DNA from: Cyanobacteria bacterium SZAS LIN-3
GTDB lineage: Bacteria; Cyanobacteriota; Vampirovibrionia; Obscuribacterales; Obscuribacteraceae
Assembly: GCA_018266215.1 (NCBI GenBank)
Contig: JAFEAV010000028.1
Span: 1-64,000, forward strand
DNA length: 64,000 bases
Reading direction: 5' to 3'
Below the pieces are notes generated by a model. The model had not been told where the DNA came from. It worked only from the letters and a program-made list of their open reading frames with translations, and did not search any database. Position 1 is the first letter of the stretch, and each line of letters opens with the position of its first letter. Shown piece by piece: positions 16,975 to 25,508 of this stretch. Position numbers and translations under genes: made by a program.

Positions 16975-16998
16975 AGCGCAGGAGACAGGGGAGTATCG

Positions 16999-18147
16999 GT
17001 GGAGAAGTCCGAGTGGACTCAATCGATGAGAGTGCGAACGGCTGTGGTTATGACCCTGGCCGGGATATTGCCCATCATTATTTGCCATATCATCGTCTTC
17101 ACATCCAGCGGTCAGACCCTCGATGATCTGTTTCACTGGATTCCTCTCTACATTCCGCTTCTGATTGTTCTCTTGCTTATCTACTGGTGGCTGGCCGACT
17201 TCATTTTGCGGCCCGTGACACAGCTCCTGTCCGCCACGACCAAATTGATGACGATGGACATCAGACAGCGTCTGGAAGTAGGGGCGCATGAGCCGATTGA
17301 GACCCGCGAACTGCGTAAGTCATTCAATAAGCTGCTCAATAATCTGGAAGAGTCTCTCAACATTCAGTGTCAATTTGTCGCCGATGCCTCGCACGAACTG
17401 CGCACTCCTCTGACATCCATTCAGGGCTATACAAAATTATTGCTGCGGCGCGGTTCAAATATTGACGCCAATCTGCTCGGCGAAGCGCTGCAAACTATTT
17501 CAGATGAGTCCGGACGCCTTATCCGTCTGGTTTCCGACCTTTTGCAATTGGCCAGAGCCGACGCCGGCCAGGCCATTATTTCGCAGCTGGAAGTAGTAGA
17601 TCTGCGTGACGTATTGATGAGCGTGGAAGACACAGTAATGGTCATAGCTCCCGAGCAGATCGAAGTGAAGTTTATCGTGCCTCAGACTTCAATGTATGTG
17701 AATGCTGATGCCGACAGGCTGAAACAAGTTTTTCTCAACTTGACCAACAACGCCATCAAGGCCACGCAGGCCGGCGGCAAGGTGACTGTCACCCTGAGAG
17801 CCACCAGCGGTCAGGCCATTATTCGCGTCATTGATACCGGTATTGGTATCGCTCCCGCGGACCAGCAACGTATATTTGATCGCTTCTACCGAGTTGAGCG
17901 TTCGCGCACGAGATCAAGACTTTACGGCGGCGGTACGGGGCTTGGCCTGGCCATCGCTCTGACCATCATCAAAGCGCATGGCGGCACAATTGAACTGGAA
18001 AGCGAGCTCAATAAAGGCTCGACATTTACGGTGAAATTGCCCATTACCGATGCACCGGGCAAGGCCCAGGTGGCAGGCCATGGTGCCCCGCCATCGCCCG
18101 GATCCGGATCACCGAGTTCTACAGGTAATCATCCGACAATATCTTGA
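16999..18147 (+). CDS. Orphan sensor histidine kinase (HAMP-HisKA-HATPase)
   Basis: A 382-aa kinase with two TMs (about 13-35 and 46-68) separated by a very short periplasmic loop, then HAMP (about 70-122), HisKA with phospho-accepting His132 in ASHELRTPLTS, and HATPase_c with the N box NLTNNAIKAT, DTGIGIA and GGTGLGLAIA. The loop of about 10 residues suggests it senses something in the membrane or through partners. The C-terminal 25 residues are Pro/Gly/Ser-rich. No response-regulator gene is adjacent, so the partner is encoded elsewhere. It starts at GTG with GGGGAG 5 nt upstream. Confidence 0.93.
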   Translation: MEKSEWTQSMRVRTAVVMTLAGILPIIICHIIVFTSSGQTLDDLFHWIPLYIPLLIVLLLIYWWLADFILRPVTQLLSATTKLMTMDIRQRLEVGAHEPIETRELRKSFNKLLNNLEESLNIQCQFVADASHELRTPLTSIQGYTKLLLRRGSNIDANLLGEALQTISDESGRLIRLVSDLLQLARADAGQAIISQLEVVDLRDVLMSVEDTVMVIAPEQIEVKFIVPQTSMYVNADADRLKQVFLNLTNNAIKATQAGGKVTVTLRATSGQAIIRVIDTGIGIAPADQQRIFDRFYRVERSRTRSRLYGGGTGLGLAIALTIIKAHGGTIELESELNKGSTFTVKLPITDAPGKAQVAGHGAPPSPGSGSPSSTGNHPTIS

Positions 18148-18156
18148 AGGTGCGTT

Positions 18157-19068
18157 TTGTTGATACGGATTTTGTCTTTGAGTTTGGCACTTCAGGCGAT
18201 ATCCCAAGCAACGGTGGTGGCGGCAGAGCCTGCGCACAGTTATAAAACTGCGACGGCTTCCCATGTTTCCGGCTCTGAGTTGGACGAATGGGGATTGCCG
18301 ACTAAGCGGCTTGAAAATTTATTGCGTGATAAAAAAATACGTCAGGCTCGTTTGATCCTGGCGCGCACGCCGAGACTTAAAGGTGATGAAGACGCGCGCA
18401 CCATGTGGGATGCCGCCTGCCTTTCGGTTGAATGCAAATATGATGAGTCTGTGGAGACATTCGGCAAAGTACGGCACCTGGAAAATGACGGTGGGTACGT
18501 ACTGTATTTAGCGGCCATGGCTTACACGCAAATGCAGCAATTTTCCCGCGCTCGCGAACTCTCTACTGTTGCCATCGAGCGCTATAAAAATACCGCCTGC
18601 TATGAGATCAGGGCCACTTGCTATAACGACGAAAAGCGCTATGTCGAGGCCGCAGCTGATTACGAAAAAGCAGCGCTCTATTCACGAAGTCATGCCAGCG
18701 ATTTTTATTGTGAAGCGGCTCAGGCTCTGCTAAAGGCAGACCAGGCCGAGCGGGCTTTGCTGCTTGTCGACAAGGCGTCAGCGCTCCAGAATGCATCTTT
18801 GATCGGCTCTCTGCGACTGACAAAAGGCCGCTGCCTGGAGAAGCTTGGACGCTGGTCGGAAGCCGTTTCCGAATTGAATAAAGCAATTGAAAGCAGTAAA
18901 TCCAGATCAAACGAGGAAGTGAATACTTCCAGATTCTGGCTCGTCAGCTGCTTGCGCGAACGCGCCGCCTGCTACGACAAGCTGGGCCTGAAGGCTGAAG
19001 CTGCAGCCGATCGAACTACCCTGGCCAATATGTCCAGGGGGCTGGTCAACGATCTTTTGGGCAAGTAG
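18157..19068 (+). CDS. Exported TPR-repeat protein
   Basis: A 303-aa protein with an N-terminal signal peptide (about 1-22, ALQAISQATVVAA) and about six TPR-like helical hairpins from residue 60 to 290, for example YLAAMAYTQMQQFSRARELS and EIRATCYNDEKRYVEAAADY. TPR arrays bind other proteins, so it is probably a periplasmic scaffold. It starts with TTG-TTG 9 nt after the kinase stop and is likely cotranslated with it, so it may serve the same signalling pathway. Specific function unknown. Confidence 0.75.
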   Translation: MLIRILSLSLALQAISQATVVAAEPAHSYKTATASHVSGSELDEWGLPTKRLENLLRDKKIRQARLILARTPRLKGDEDARTMWDAACLSVECKYDESVETFGKVRHLENDGGYVLYLAAMAYTQMQQFSRARELSTVAIERYKNTACYEIRATCYNDEKRYVEAAADYEKAALYSRSHASDFYCEAAQALLKADQAERALLLVDKASALQNASLIGSLRLTKGRCLEKLGRWSEAVSELNKAIESSKSRSNEEVNTSRFWLVSCLRERAACYDKLGLKAEAAADRTTLANMSRGLVNDLLGK

Positions 19069-19072
19069 TAAG

Positions 19073-19107
19073 CAAAAAAAAGCGACTGCCGAGACAGTCG
19101 CTTTTTC
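19073..19107. terminator. Bidirectional rho-independent terminator
   Basis: An AGCGACTG / CAGTCGCT stem of 8 bp (19081-19088 and 19095-19102) flanked by an A-run on the left and a T-run on the right, so it can serve both the TPR gene from the plus strand and rplY from the minus strand. Confidence 0.85.
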
Positions 19108-19132
19108 ATGAGCTTTTTTTTTGCTTCGCTGA

Positions 19133-19726
19133 TTATTTAGCGGGAGCGGCAGCTGCTTCCTTAGCTTCCTTAGGTGTAGGAGCTGCTTTCGGAGCAACCA
19201 CTTTGACGATGATTTCATCATGCGGATTGAGAATTTTGACATCGCCCTGCAGTTTGATCTGACCGAAGTGGATCGAATCTTCAACGTTGACGAGGAGACC
19301 GAGGTCGACTTCAACGTACTCAGGGATGGAACCGGGCAAGCACTCGAGCTCGGCTTCCTGGAAGTTTTCTACGAGCACGGCGCCCAGTTTGATGGCAGGC
19401 GATTCGCCAACCAACTTGAGGGGCACTGTCACTGTCAACTTGCGGTCGAGGGCTACTTTGTAGAGCTCAACGTTGTAGATGAAGTCTTTGGTTGAATGTC
19501 TCTGGATACCGCGGATGATGGCGTTGACCTTTTTGCCTTCATAGTCAAGCTCGATCATGTGCGAGTGAGCGCCGGCGGGAAGGCGGCTGAACTCACGGGC
19601 GTTGATCTGAATGTTTTCGGATTCGATAGCGCGTCCGTACAGAGTTGCGGGCAAGAAGCCCTCGCGACGCAGTAGGTTGGGTTTCTTAGCCTCACGCTTC
19701 GAGACCGCTAATTTAAATTTCTCCAT
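19133..19726 (-). CDS. rplY: Large ribosomal subunit protein bL25 (Ctc form)
   Basis: A 197-aa bL25 of the long, two-domain Ctc type. The 5S rRNA-binding N-terminal domain (about 1-90) has the typical KREAKKPNLLRREGFLPAT and YGR segments. The C-terminal beta domain includes VPLKLVGES and GSIPEYVEVDL. The tail is Ala/Lys/Pro-rich, as usual in this form. It is monocistronic, with a terminator in the convergent gap downstream. Confidence 0.95.
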   Translation of the reverse strand: MEKFKLAVSKREAKKPNLLRREGFLPATLYGRAIESENIQINAREFSRLPAGAHSHMIELDYEGKKVNAIIRGIQRHSTKDFIYNVELYKVALDRKLTVTVPLKLVGESPAIKLGAVLVENFQEAELECLPGSIPEYVEVDLGLLVNVEDSIHFGQIKLQGDVKILNPHDEIIVKVVAPKAAPTPKEAKEAAAAPAK

Positions 19727-19821
19727 CGCCCGTTCTTTCCTTCTTGCTCGCTTGCAAACAAATTTTGATTTTGAACTCTACCGTAAACGCCAAACTCTAA
19801 TTGAATTGGGTGGAAATATCT

Positions 19822-19893
19822 CTGGGGTGCAAGGATTTGAACCTCGGAATGGCTGGACCAAAACCAGCTGCCTTACCACTTGGCGACACCCCA
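19822..19893 (-). tRNA. tRNA-Gln (anticodon TTG)
   Basis: The minus strand folds into a full cloverleaf: a 7-bp acceptor stem (TGGGGTG with CACCCCA), an anticodon stem GCTGG/CCAGC around loop TTTTGGT, which places TTG at 34-36, and a T-arm with GGTTCAAATC. The discriminator base is G, as expected for Gln. CCA is not encoded (GAG follows) and must be added after transcription. Confidence 0.95.
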
Positions 19894-20015
19894 ATGGAAG
19901 ATACCCGCCCCTTTTCGTTGAGCCAGGGCAGCAGTGGGCATTCTATTGAACAATATACCTTTGTGTCAATCTGGATTGACCTTCTATGCCTCAATGTTAA
20001 TATCTGAGGCCATTT

Positions 20016-21710
20016 TTAGAGAGCTTTAACGCTCCCTGCCTGGTCCATCAGTGCCTGGGCGAAGCTCAAGGAGGCCGCACCGTCGGCATTCCCCGAAGCC
20101 ATTGCCGCCAGTGACCTTAGGCGCATTTCATTATCCAGACTTTTTACACTTACAACCGTCGAGTCTTTCTTGTGCTCTTTGCTGACTTCCAGATAGTTGT
20201 CGGCCACCGAGGCTACGATTGGCTGGTGGGTAATGCAGAGTATTTGATAGCTGCGCGAAAGCACCGCCAGTTTGTCGCGTACGGCATTCAGTACACGTCC
20301 CGACAGACCGGTGTCGATTTCGTCAAAGATGACCGTGGCCACTTCGTCGGCCGAGGCAAAGATGCTCTTAATGGCCAGCATGATGCGTGACAATTCGCCG
20401 CCGGAGGCGATTTTGCCCAGGGGCATGGGCGGCTGACCGGGGTTGGGGGCAATCAGGAAGTCTATTTTGTCCAGGCCGGTTGGGCCCGCTTCTTCCAGGG
20501 CGACAAAAGAAATTTCGAAGCGACACTTTTCCATGCCCAGGTCGACAAGTTCTTTTTCCACCTGGGCCGAGAGATTCTTCGCCAGCTTTTTGCGACGAGT
20601 GGAAAGGTCGAGGGATTTTTCGCTCAGTTGCGCACTGAGCTGATCAAGTTCCTTGACCAATTTTTCGCTCTCTACAAGAGCGTTTTCCAGAGTGTCTACT
20701 TCGGCCGTCAGTGCTACTTGTTTGTCCATAGCCTGAGCTAGAGTGGGACCGTATTTGCGCTTGATTGTGGCCAGCTGGGCGGCTCTGTTTTCCAGCTCGA
20801 CCAGTGTCTCCGGGTCGGTGTCGAGGGAGGCGGCATAACGACGCAGGTCGGTGCTTGCTTCTTCAATGCCGGCCAGGCCGGTGAGCAAGCACTCATGCAC
20901 CGGGGCCAGGTTGTGGTCCACGCGCATTGCTTTTTCTACTTCGCTCAGTGCTTTTTGCACCAGATCGATAGCGCAGAGACTTTCATGACTGTCGCCGCCG
21001 GCGAGCATTTCCTGTGCCGCCACTGCCTGTGATTTGAGGTCGAGCGCATTGTCGAGGACGCTTATCTGATTGGCCAGCTCTTCGTCTTCACCGGCATCCT
21101 GCAGATTGGCTTCAATCAAATCTTTGAGTTGGAAGTGGGCAAAATCCAATTTGCGCAGACGTTCTTCTTCCGAGATTGAGAGCGCTGCAATCTGGTCGGC
21201 CAGTTCTTTTTTGCGTAGATAGAGATTTTTGACGCTGTCGCAAAGTCGGCTGTGCGCCTCGCCTCCGAGGGCATCGAGCATAGTCAACTGCGACTGCGAA
21301 GACATGAGTGTGCGCGCTTCGTGCTGCGCGTGCACCGTGATCAAAAGTGCCCGCAATTCACCCAGAAGATTCTGACTGATCAGAGTGCCGTTGACCCGGG
21401 TTTTGGATCCGCTTTTGCTGATTTCGCGTGCGATGACGATTTCGCCTTCGCCTTCTTCCAGCAATTCCTCGCGACTGAGCCAGGAGGTCACCCGGGGATT
21501 GAGGGCAAAAGTGGCTTCTATACTGGCTTTATCAGCGCCCGGTCGAATGATGGCCGGGGCTACCTTGCCGCCCAGTACAGCGTTGAGGGCGTCCATCAAA
21601 ATCGATTTGCCCGCTCCGGTTTCGCCGGTGAGCACATTTAATCCGGCTGTCCAGTCGACGTGTGCCTTCTCGATCAGGGCGAAATCTCTAATGGTTATAC
21701 TTTTAAGCAT
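20016..21710 (-). CDS. recN: DNA repair protein RecN
   Basis: A 564-aa SMC-like ATPase that gathers broken DNA ends in recombinational repair. Walker A is GETGAGKS (29-36) directly after the RecN-type start SITIRDFALIEKAHVDW. A long coiled coil fills about 150-390. The signature segment is FLIAPNPGQPPMPLGKIASGGELSR and the Walker B is VIFDEIDTGLSGR. ITHQPIVAS near the C-terminus is also typical. It is a normal-length, complete gene. I see no obvious LexA box just upstream. Confidence 0.97.
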   Translation of the reverse strand: MLKSITIRDFALIEKAHVDWTAGLNVLTGETGAGKSILMDALNAVLGGKVAPAIIRPGADKASIEATFALNPRVTSWLSREELLEEGEGEIVIAREISKSGSKTRVNGTLISQNLLGELRALLITVHAQHEARTLMSSQSQLTMLDALGGEAHSRLCDSVKNLYLRKKELADQIAALSISEEERLRKLDFAHFQLKDLIEANLQDAGEDEELANQISVLDNALDLKSQAVAAQEMLAGGDSHESLCAIDLVQKALSEVEKAMRVDHNLAPVHECLLTGLAGIEEASTDLRRYAASLDTDPETLVELENRAAQLATIKRKYGPTLAQAMDKQVALTAEVDTLENALVESEKLVKELDQLSAQLSEKSLDLSTRRKKLAKNLSAQVEKELVDLGMEKCRFEISFVALEEAGPTGLDKIDFLIAPNPGQPPMPLGKIASGGELSRIMLAIKSIFASADEVATVIFDEIDTGLSGRVLNAVRDKLAVLSRSYQILCITHQPIVASVADNYLEVSKEHKKDSTVVSVKSLDNEMRLRSLAAMASGNADGAASLSFAQALMDQAGSVKAL

Positions 21711-21789
21711 GCACCGTATATGGGGTCGAGCTACTACCTGCCAAAATAGACTTGCAGAACCTCATCATAGCCCCGGTGGATCCATGAGT

Positions 21790-21834
21790 AAAGCCCCCCA
21801 ACTGTGTTTTAACCAGAGGGGGGCTTTGAGTTTT
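21790..21834 (-). terminator. Stem-loop between mrp and recN
   Basis: AAAGCCCCCC (21790-21799) pairs with GGGGGGCTTT (21818-21827), 10 perfect base pairs around an 18-nt loop. It lies 46 nt after the mrp stop and upstream of recN. On the minus strand the stem ends in TTT and then ACTC, so the T-tract is weak and termination may be partial. Confidence 0.6.
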
Positions 21835-21872
21835 GCTTATAAGCGGATATTCGCTTTATTGAACTGGAGAAA

Positions 21873-22946
21873 CTAGACCGCTGCCGGTGTCGCTTCCGTT
21901 GTTCTGTTGAGCGAGCTGATGCTTATCTGTGCCGCTACTTGTTTGGCGATATTGATGAAGGCCTGCGATACCAGACAATCAGGATCTTTAGCGACAATAG
22001 GTTCGCCGTTGTCGCCGCCGATTCTCACTTCCGGATCGAGGGGCACTTCGCCGAGGAAGGGCACCTGGCTCTCTTCAGCCAGACGTTTGCCGCCGCCGCG
22101 ACCAAAGATTTCAAACTGTTCGCTTGAACCTTTGGGCTGGAAGTAGCTCATGTTTTCAACGAAGCCCAGGATCGGCACGTTCATTTGTTTGAACATTGAG
22201 AGGCCCTTGCGGCCATCAAGCAACGCCACATCCTGAGGGGTTGTGACGATCACGCCGCCGGCCAGATCAGTGGCCTGCACCATGCTCAGTTGCGCGTCGC
22301 CGGTGCCCGGGGGCATGTCGACGATGAGATAGTCCAGTTCGCCCCATTCGACATCGCGCAAAAATTGACGAATCGCTTTATCGAGCATCGGTCCACGCCA
22401 GATGAGCGGTGTGTCCTGCGATACGAAGAAAGCCATGGAAATGCATTTGACGCCGTGGTTGAAGGCCGGCACTATGCGGTTGTCTTTAGCCTGCGGCTCG
22501 TAGCTTTCCACACCCATCATGATGGGAATGTTGGGACCGGTGATATCGGCGTCCAGGAGGCCGACTTTGGCGCCCAGCTTGGACAGAGCCACGGCCAGGT
22601 TGACTGACACTGTGGACTTGCCCACGCCGCCCTTACCGGAGGTTACGGCAATGATTTGTTTGACGCCGGGGATATTGGCTTTTTCCGACTTGCGCTGACC
22701 GGCTACGGCCGCGGTGGAAATCATCTCCACGTCTTCCACGCCTTCGAGAGCCAGTACAGCTTCTCTGGCTTCACCTTCCAGCTTTTCCTTGACCGGGCAG
22801 GCGGGGGTGGTGAGGGTGAGGGTGAAATGAACTTTAGTGCCTTCTATCTTAATCTCGGAGATCATTCCCAGGCTGACGATGTCGACGTTCAGATCGGGAT
22901 CCATCACCTTGGACAGGGCGGCTTTTACCTTGTCTTCTGTAATCAT
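21873..22946 (-). CDS. mrp: Mrp/ApbC-family Fe-S cluster carrier P-loop ATPase
   Basis: A 357-aa protein with an N-terminal DUF59/MIP18 domain (about 1-80, VMDPDLNVDIVSLGMI and TLTTPACPVKE) and a deviant Walker A ATPase, SGKGGVGKS (103-111), with DADITGPNIP and DMPPGTGD. The family carries Fe-S clusters to apoproteins. The C-terminal CxxC that binds the bridging cluster in ApbC is missing: after NMSYF the sequence is QPKGSSEQFEIFG. Some cyanobacterial homologs also lack it. It fits functionally with the suf cluster 4 kb away. Confidence 0.93.
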   Translation of the reverse strand: MITEDKVKAALSKVMDPDLNVDIVSLGMISEIKIEGTKVHFTLTLTTPACPVKEKLEGEAREAVLALEGVEDVEMISTAAVAGQRKSEKANIPGVKQIIAVTSGKGGVGKSTVSVNLAVALSKLGAKVGLLDADITGPNIPIMMGVESYEPQAKDNRIVPAFNHGVKCISMAFFVSQDTPLIWRGPMLDKAIRQFLRDVEWGELDYLIVDMPPGTGDAQLSMVQATDLAGGVIVTTPQDVALLDGRKGLSMFKQMNVPILGFVENMSYFQPKGSSEQFEIFGRGGGKRLAEESQVPFLGEVPLDPEVRIGGDNGEPIVAKDPDCLVSQAFINIAKQVAAQISISSLNRTTEATPAAV

Positions 22947-23082
22947 TATGTTTGAATATCCGTAACTAAGCAGCTTTATACAAGGTAAATGATAGCGCCC
23001 GGGCCGACCTCCGTCCGGGATTCTTATAAATTATTGGCCTTTTGTAGCACTAAATAGTCTTGGCATCTCGCATACTGCCGGT

Positions 23083-23646
23083 TTAGATGAGCCCGGCTTT
23101 ATTCACTGTCTTCTCAACTGTGGCCATTGGCAGATAGAGTTTTCTCGGATTGGATGGAAATTCGACGAAATCGTAGCGCTTGTAGAAGTTTGTCGGATCG
23201 CCTTTTTCTCCAATGAGAATGTCTACGATCACGGCGTATGAAGCTACTGTTTTAGATGCTATGTAGCTTCGCAGCTTGGCGTCGGAAAGGAGTAGTTCTC
23301 CCGCGCGCAGGCCGGGTGATTTCGCGTGGCTGAACTCTTTTGCGACAGCCAGTCTTCCCAGCAAAGTGACGCCGATGTAATTGTAGCGAGGGAGTTTTTT
23401 CTTCAAGGACTCGGGTAAATCGTCAATGGCTATGCGGCTGGAAGAAAGACTGTAGTAGCCGACTATCTATGAAGGGTTCGACTCCACGCACATGACAAAA
23501 GTTTTGCTGAGATTGTTGTCCGATTCTTTTCGCGCTTTTTCTTTCAAAAATCGATTTAGCTCCAGGACGCCGCAGTCGAAACTTTCACGGTCGTGCACTG
23601 CCGCATCCAACTGGATTGGAAGCATGACCTTGATTGCTTCGTCCAT
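23083..23646 (-). pseudogene. GNAT-type (TacT-like) toxin gene interrupted by an in-frame amber codon
   Basis: Read from the ATG at 23646, one frame runs 187 codons with a single TAG at about codon 60 (after ESNPS, before IVGYYSLSSS). Both sides belong to one GNAT toxin of the TacT/AtaT type: N-terminal FDCGVLELNRFLKEKA, central GRLAVAKEF, and a C-terminal YDFVEFPSNPRKLYLPMATVEK close to the usual GFxPxPxxPxRLFLPMxTIE ending. The pyrophosphate-binding RxxGxG/A motif is also poorly preserved (SPGLRAGELLL). The start lies 2 nt after the antitoxin stop, the normal antitoxin-toxin order. The downstream part could restart at TTG 23406, but that would lack the N-terminal strand. A nonsense pseudogene or a sequencing error is most likely; amber suppression is possible but unsupported. 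Confidence 0.8.
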
Positions 23647-23648
23647 CG

Positions 23649-23924
23649 TTAGAGTCCAAATCGTTCTTTGTAGCGGAGCGCAGCCTCGACTGACTTTGCA
23701 GATGGTTCTATCGGTTCGATAATTGATCTGGCAAAGGCTTCCCTATCCTTTTGCGAAATACTGAGGAATTCCTGTTCTTCGATATCACGCGAAGCCGCGG
23801 CTGCCAGAACCGCTTTTGCGTATCCAGTCGGATTGAGCCCTTTCAATTTGGCGGCGCGCTCGATCTTGCTTTTAAGATCAGCGTCCAGTCGCATATTAAA
23901 TCGTTCGCCGTTGCCAGCGGTCAT
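23649..23924 (-). CDS. DUF1778/TacA-type antitoxin
   Basis: A 91-aa antitoxin starting at ATG 23924, where GAGG stands about 10 nt upstream; a longer reading to 24032 would run into the preceding TPR gene. The N-terminal ribbon-helix-helix reads ERFNMRLDADLKSKIERAAKLKGLNPTGYA in shape (residues 7-36). The C-terminal toxin-neutralising tail has ISQKDREAFARSIIEP, the DUF1778 signature. It is intact while its partner GNAT gene is interrupted. Confidence 0.85.
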   Translation of the reverse strand: MTAGNGERFNMRLDADLKSKIERAAKLKGLNPTGYAKAVLAAAASRDIEEQEFLSISQKDREAFARSIIEPIEPSAKSVEAALRYKERFGL

Positions 23925-24006
23925 AGCTAGAGCCTCAAAAGTTCCGGGATAATGAAATTGTACGTCAATTTGCCACACCTGACAAGGGCGTCGACCTTTA
24001 CTTCCC

Positions 24007-25374
24007 TCAGCCCCCAGCCTCACCTGGCTCAAGTTGCTGACGGGCCATCAGCACAGTCGGGTGCTTGACTCCCAGGGTTTTTGATAAGGCCTCCAGGCTC
24101 TGTTTGAGGGCGGTGTCGTCGGGCTTTTGCTCGCCGCCTGTGCGGCTGGCGCAGAGAGCCAGGTAGAAGTTGCTGGTGAGTAAATCGGGATGGTTGGCGG
24201 CCAGTAAATTTGCGCGAATCAGCCGGGCGCGCCGGAAGCAGGCGCTGGCCTCACTTATTTTGTTCTGGGCCAGGTAGTTGAGCGCTGCCACATCATCGCT
24301 GTCCGCCACGCTTGGATGATTGCTTCCCAGTGCGCTGAGCTGAATTTTCAGGGCCCGGTCGATATAAGACTGCGCCTTGTCGAAGTGTCCTTCGCGTCTT
24401 TCGATGTCGGCCAATCCCGTGTAGCACTTTGCCGTCAGCGGATGATCCTCGCCCAGGGCGTGACGGCGTATCTGCAGAGCATGTTCATAATACGATCTGG
24501 CTTCTTCGCTGTGGCCGGCAAGCCTCATGCAAGTGGCCAGGTCATGCAGGTCCGAAGCCGTATCCGGATGATCGATACCGCGACCGTGCACATCTAAAAA
24601 CATTGCTTTCTCAAAATATTTTTTCGCCTCGTCGTAGCGCCCGAGGTCGCAGTAAAGCCCGCCCAGATTGGATAAGAAATAGGCGTTGGAAACATCACGC
24701 GGCCCCAGGGTCTTGCCGTTGACCGCGAGAGCTTGTTGGTAAAGACTTTCCGCTTCGCCGTAGCGACCCTGATCCTGTCTCAGTCTGGCCAGTCCGTTCA
24801 TGATCGCTGCCAGTTTGGAATCATTCTGCTTGATTCTGGTCTGCCACAGCTCAAGGGCTTCTTGATAGGATTTTTCGGACTCTGCGTAGTGCCCTTCTTC
24901 GCGCTGCAACATACCGAGATTGTTCAGGGCGATGGCTACTTCAGGACGCGTCGCGGCAAATTTTTTGCGGGCCAGAGCCACTGTTTTTTTATAGTAAGGT
25001 TCGGCCAGGGCATAGAGCCCCAGCACTCGCAAATCCTCGGCCAGATTGTTCATGGCGCGGATGGCGCGCTGATCGTTTTGCCAGGCATCGGCATCGTTTG
25101 TGCCTGCGACCGTGGAAAAATGTTTGCATTCATTGAGCGCTTTTTCGAAATAGAGACGCGCCGCCTGGTAGTCGCCGTGTTTGTAGGCGGCGTCGCCGAG
25201 GCCGATGGCCTGGTAATAGGGCATGCTCTGCAGGAAGAGGAAACAGGCCCAGACCAGAGTCAGGGCATAAAGACCGCGACTTGTCCACTGGAAGCGTTTG
25301 TCGTCGAATATTTTTTCTTTGAATAGTTTTTGGTACGCCTGCAATTTCTTGAAGGCGGTGAATGATTTTTGCAT
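24007..25374 (-). CDS. Membrane-anchored kinesin-light-chain-type TPR protein
   Basis: A 455-aa protein with a basic cytoplasmic N-terminus, one TM at about 33-52 (LYALTLVWACFLFLQSM), then eight or nine TPRs of the 42-residue kinesin-light-chain type (AIALNNLGMLQREEGHYAESEKSYQEAL, HPDTASDLHDLATCMRLAG and similar, each written here in part). The array should lie outside the cytoplasm, acting as a protein-binding scaffold. Such proteins are numerous in this kind of genome. It precedes the toxin-antitoxin locus on the same strand, with 82 bp between. Function unknown. Confidence 0.8.
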   Translation of the reverse strand: MQKSFTAFKKLQAYQKLFKEKIFDDKRFQWTSRGLYALTLVWACFLFLQSMPYYQAIGLGDAAYKHGDYQAARLYFEKALNECKHFSTVAGTNDADAWQNDQRAIRAMNNLAEDLRVLGLYALAEPYYKKTVALARKKFAATRPEVAIALNNLGMLQREEGHYAESEKSYQEALELWQTRIKQNDSKLAAIMNGLARLRQDQGRYGEAESLYQQALAVNGKTLGPRDVSNAYFLSNLGGLYCDLGRYDEAKKYFEKAMFLDVHGRGIDHPDTASDLHDLATCMRLAGHSEEARSYYEHALQIRRHALGEDHPLTAKCYTGLADIERREGHFDKAQSYIDRALKIQLSALGSNHPSVADSDDVAALNYLAQNKISEASACFRRARLIRANLLAANHPDLLTSNFYLALCASRTGGEQKPDDTALKQSLEALSKTLGVKHPTVLMARQQLEPGEAGG

Positions 25375-25508
25375 GGTGGTAACTGCTGGTAAGTGAGGCG
25401 GACGTTGTTACCAGGTTAGACCATCGGCGGGCGAAGTAAAGGGGGTTAAACCCCAGGTTTGCCTCAGGTGTAAATCCATCAATGTTCAGTGATGCCGCAG
25501 GCGGGCGT

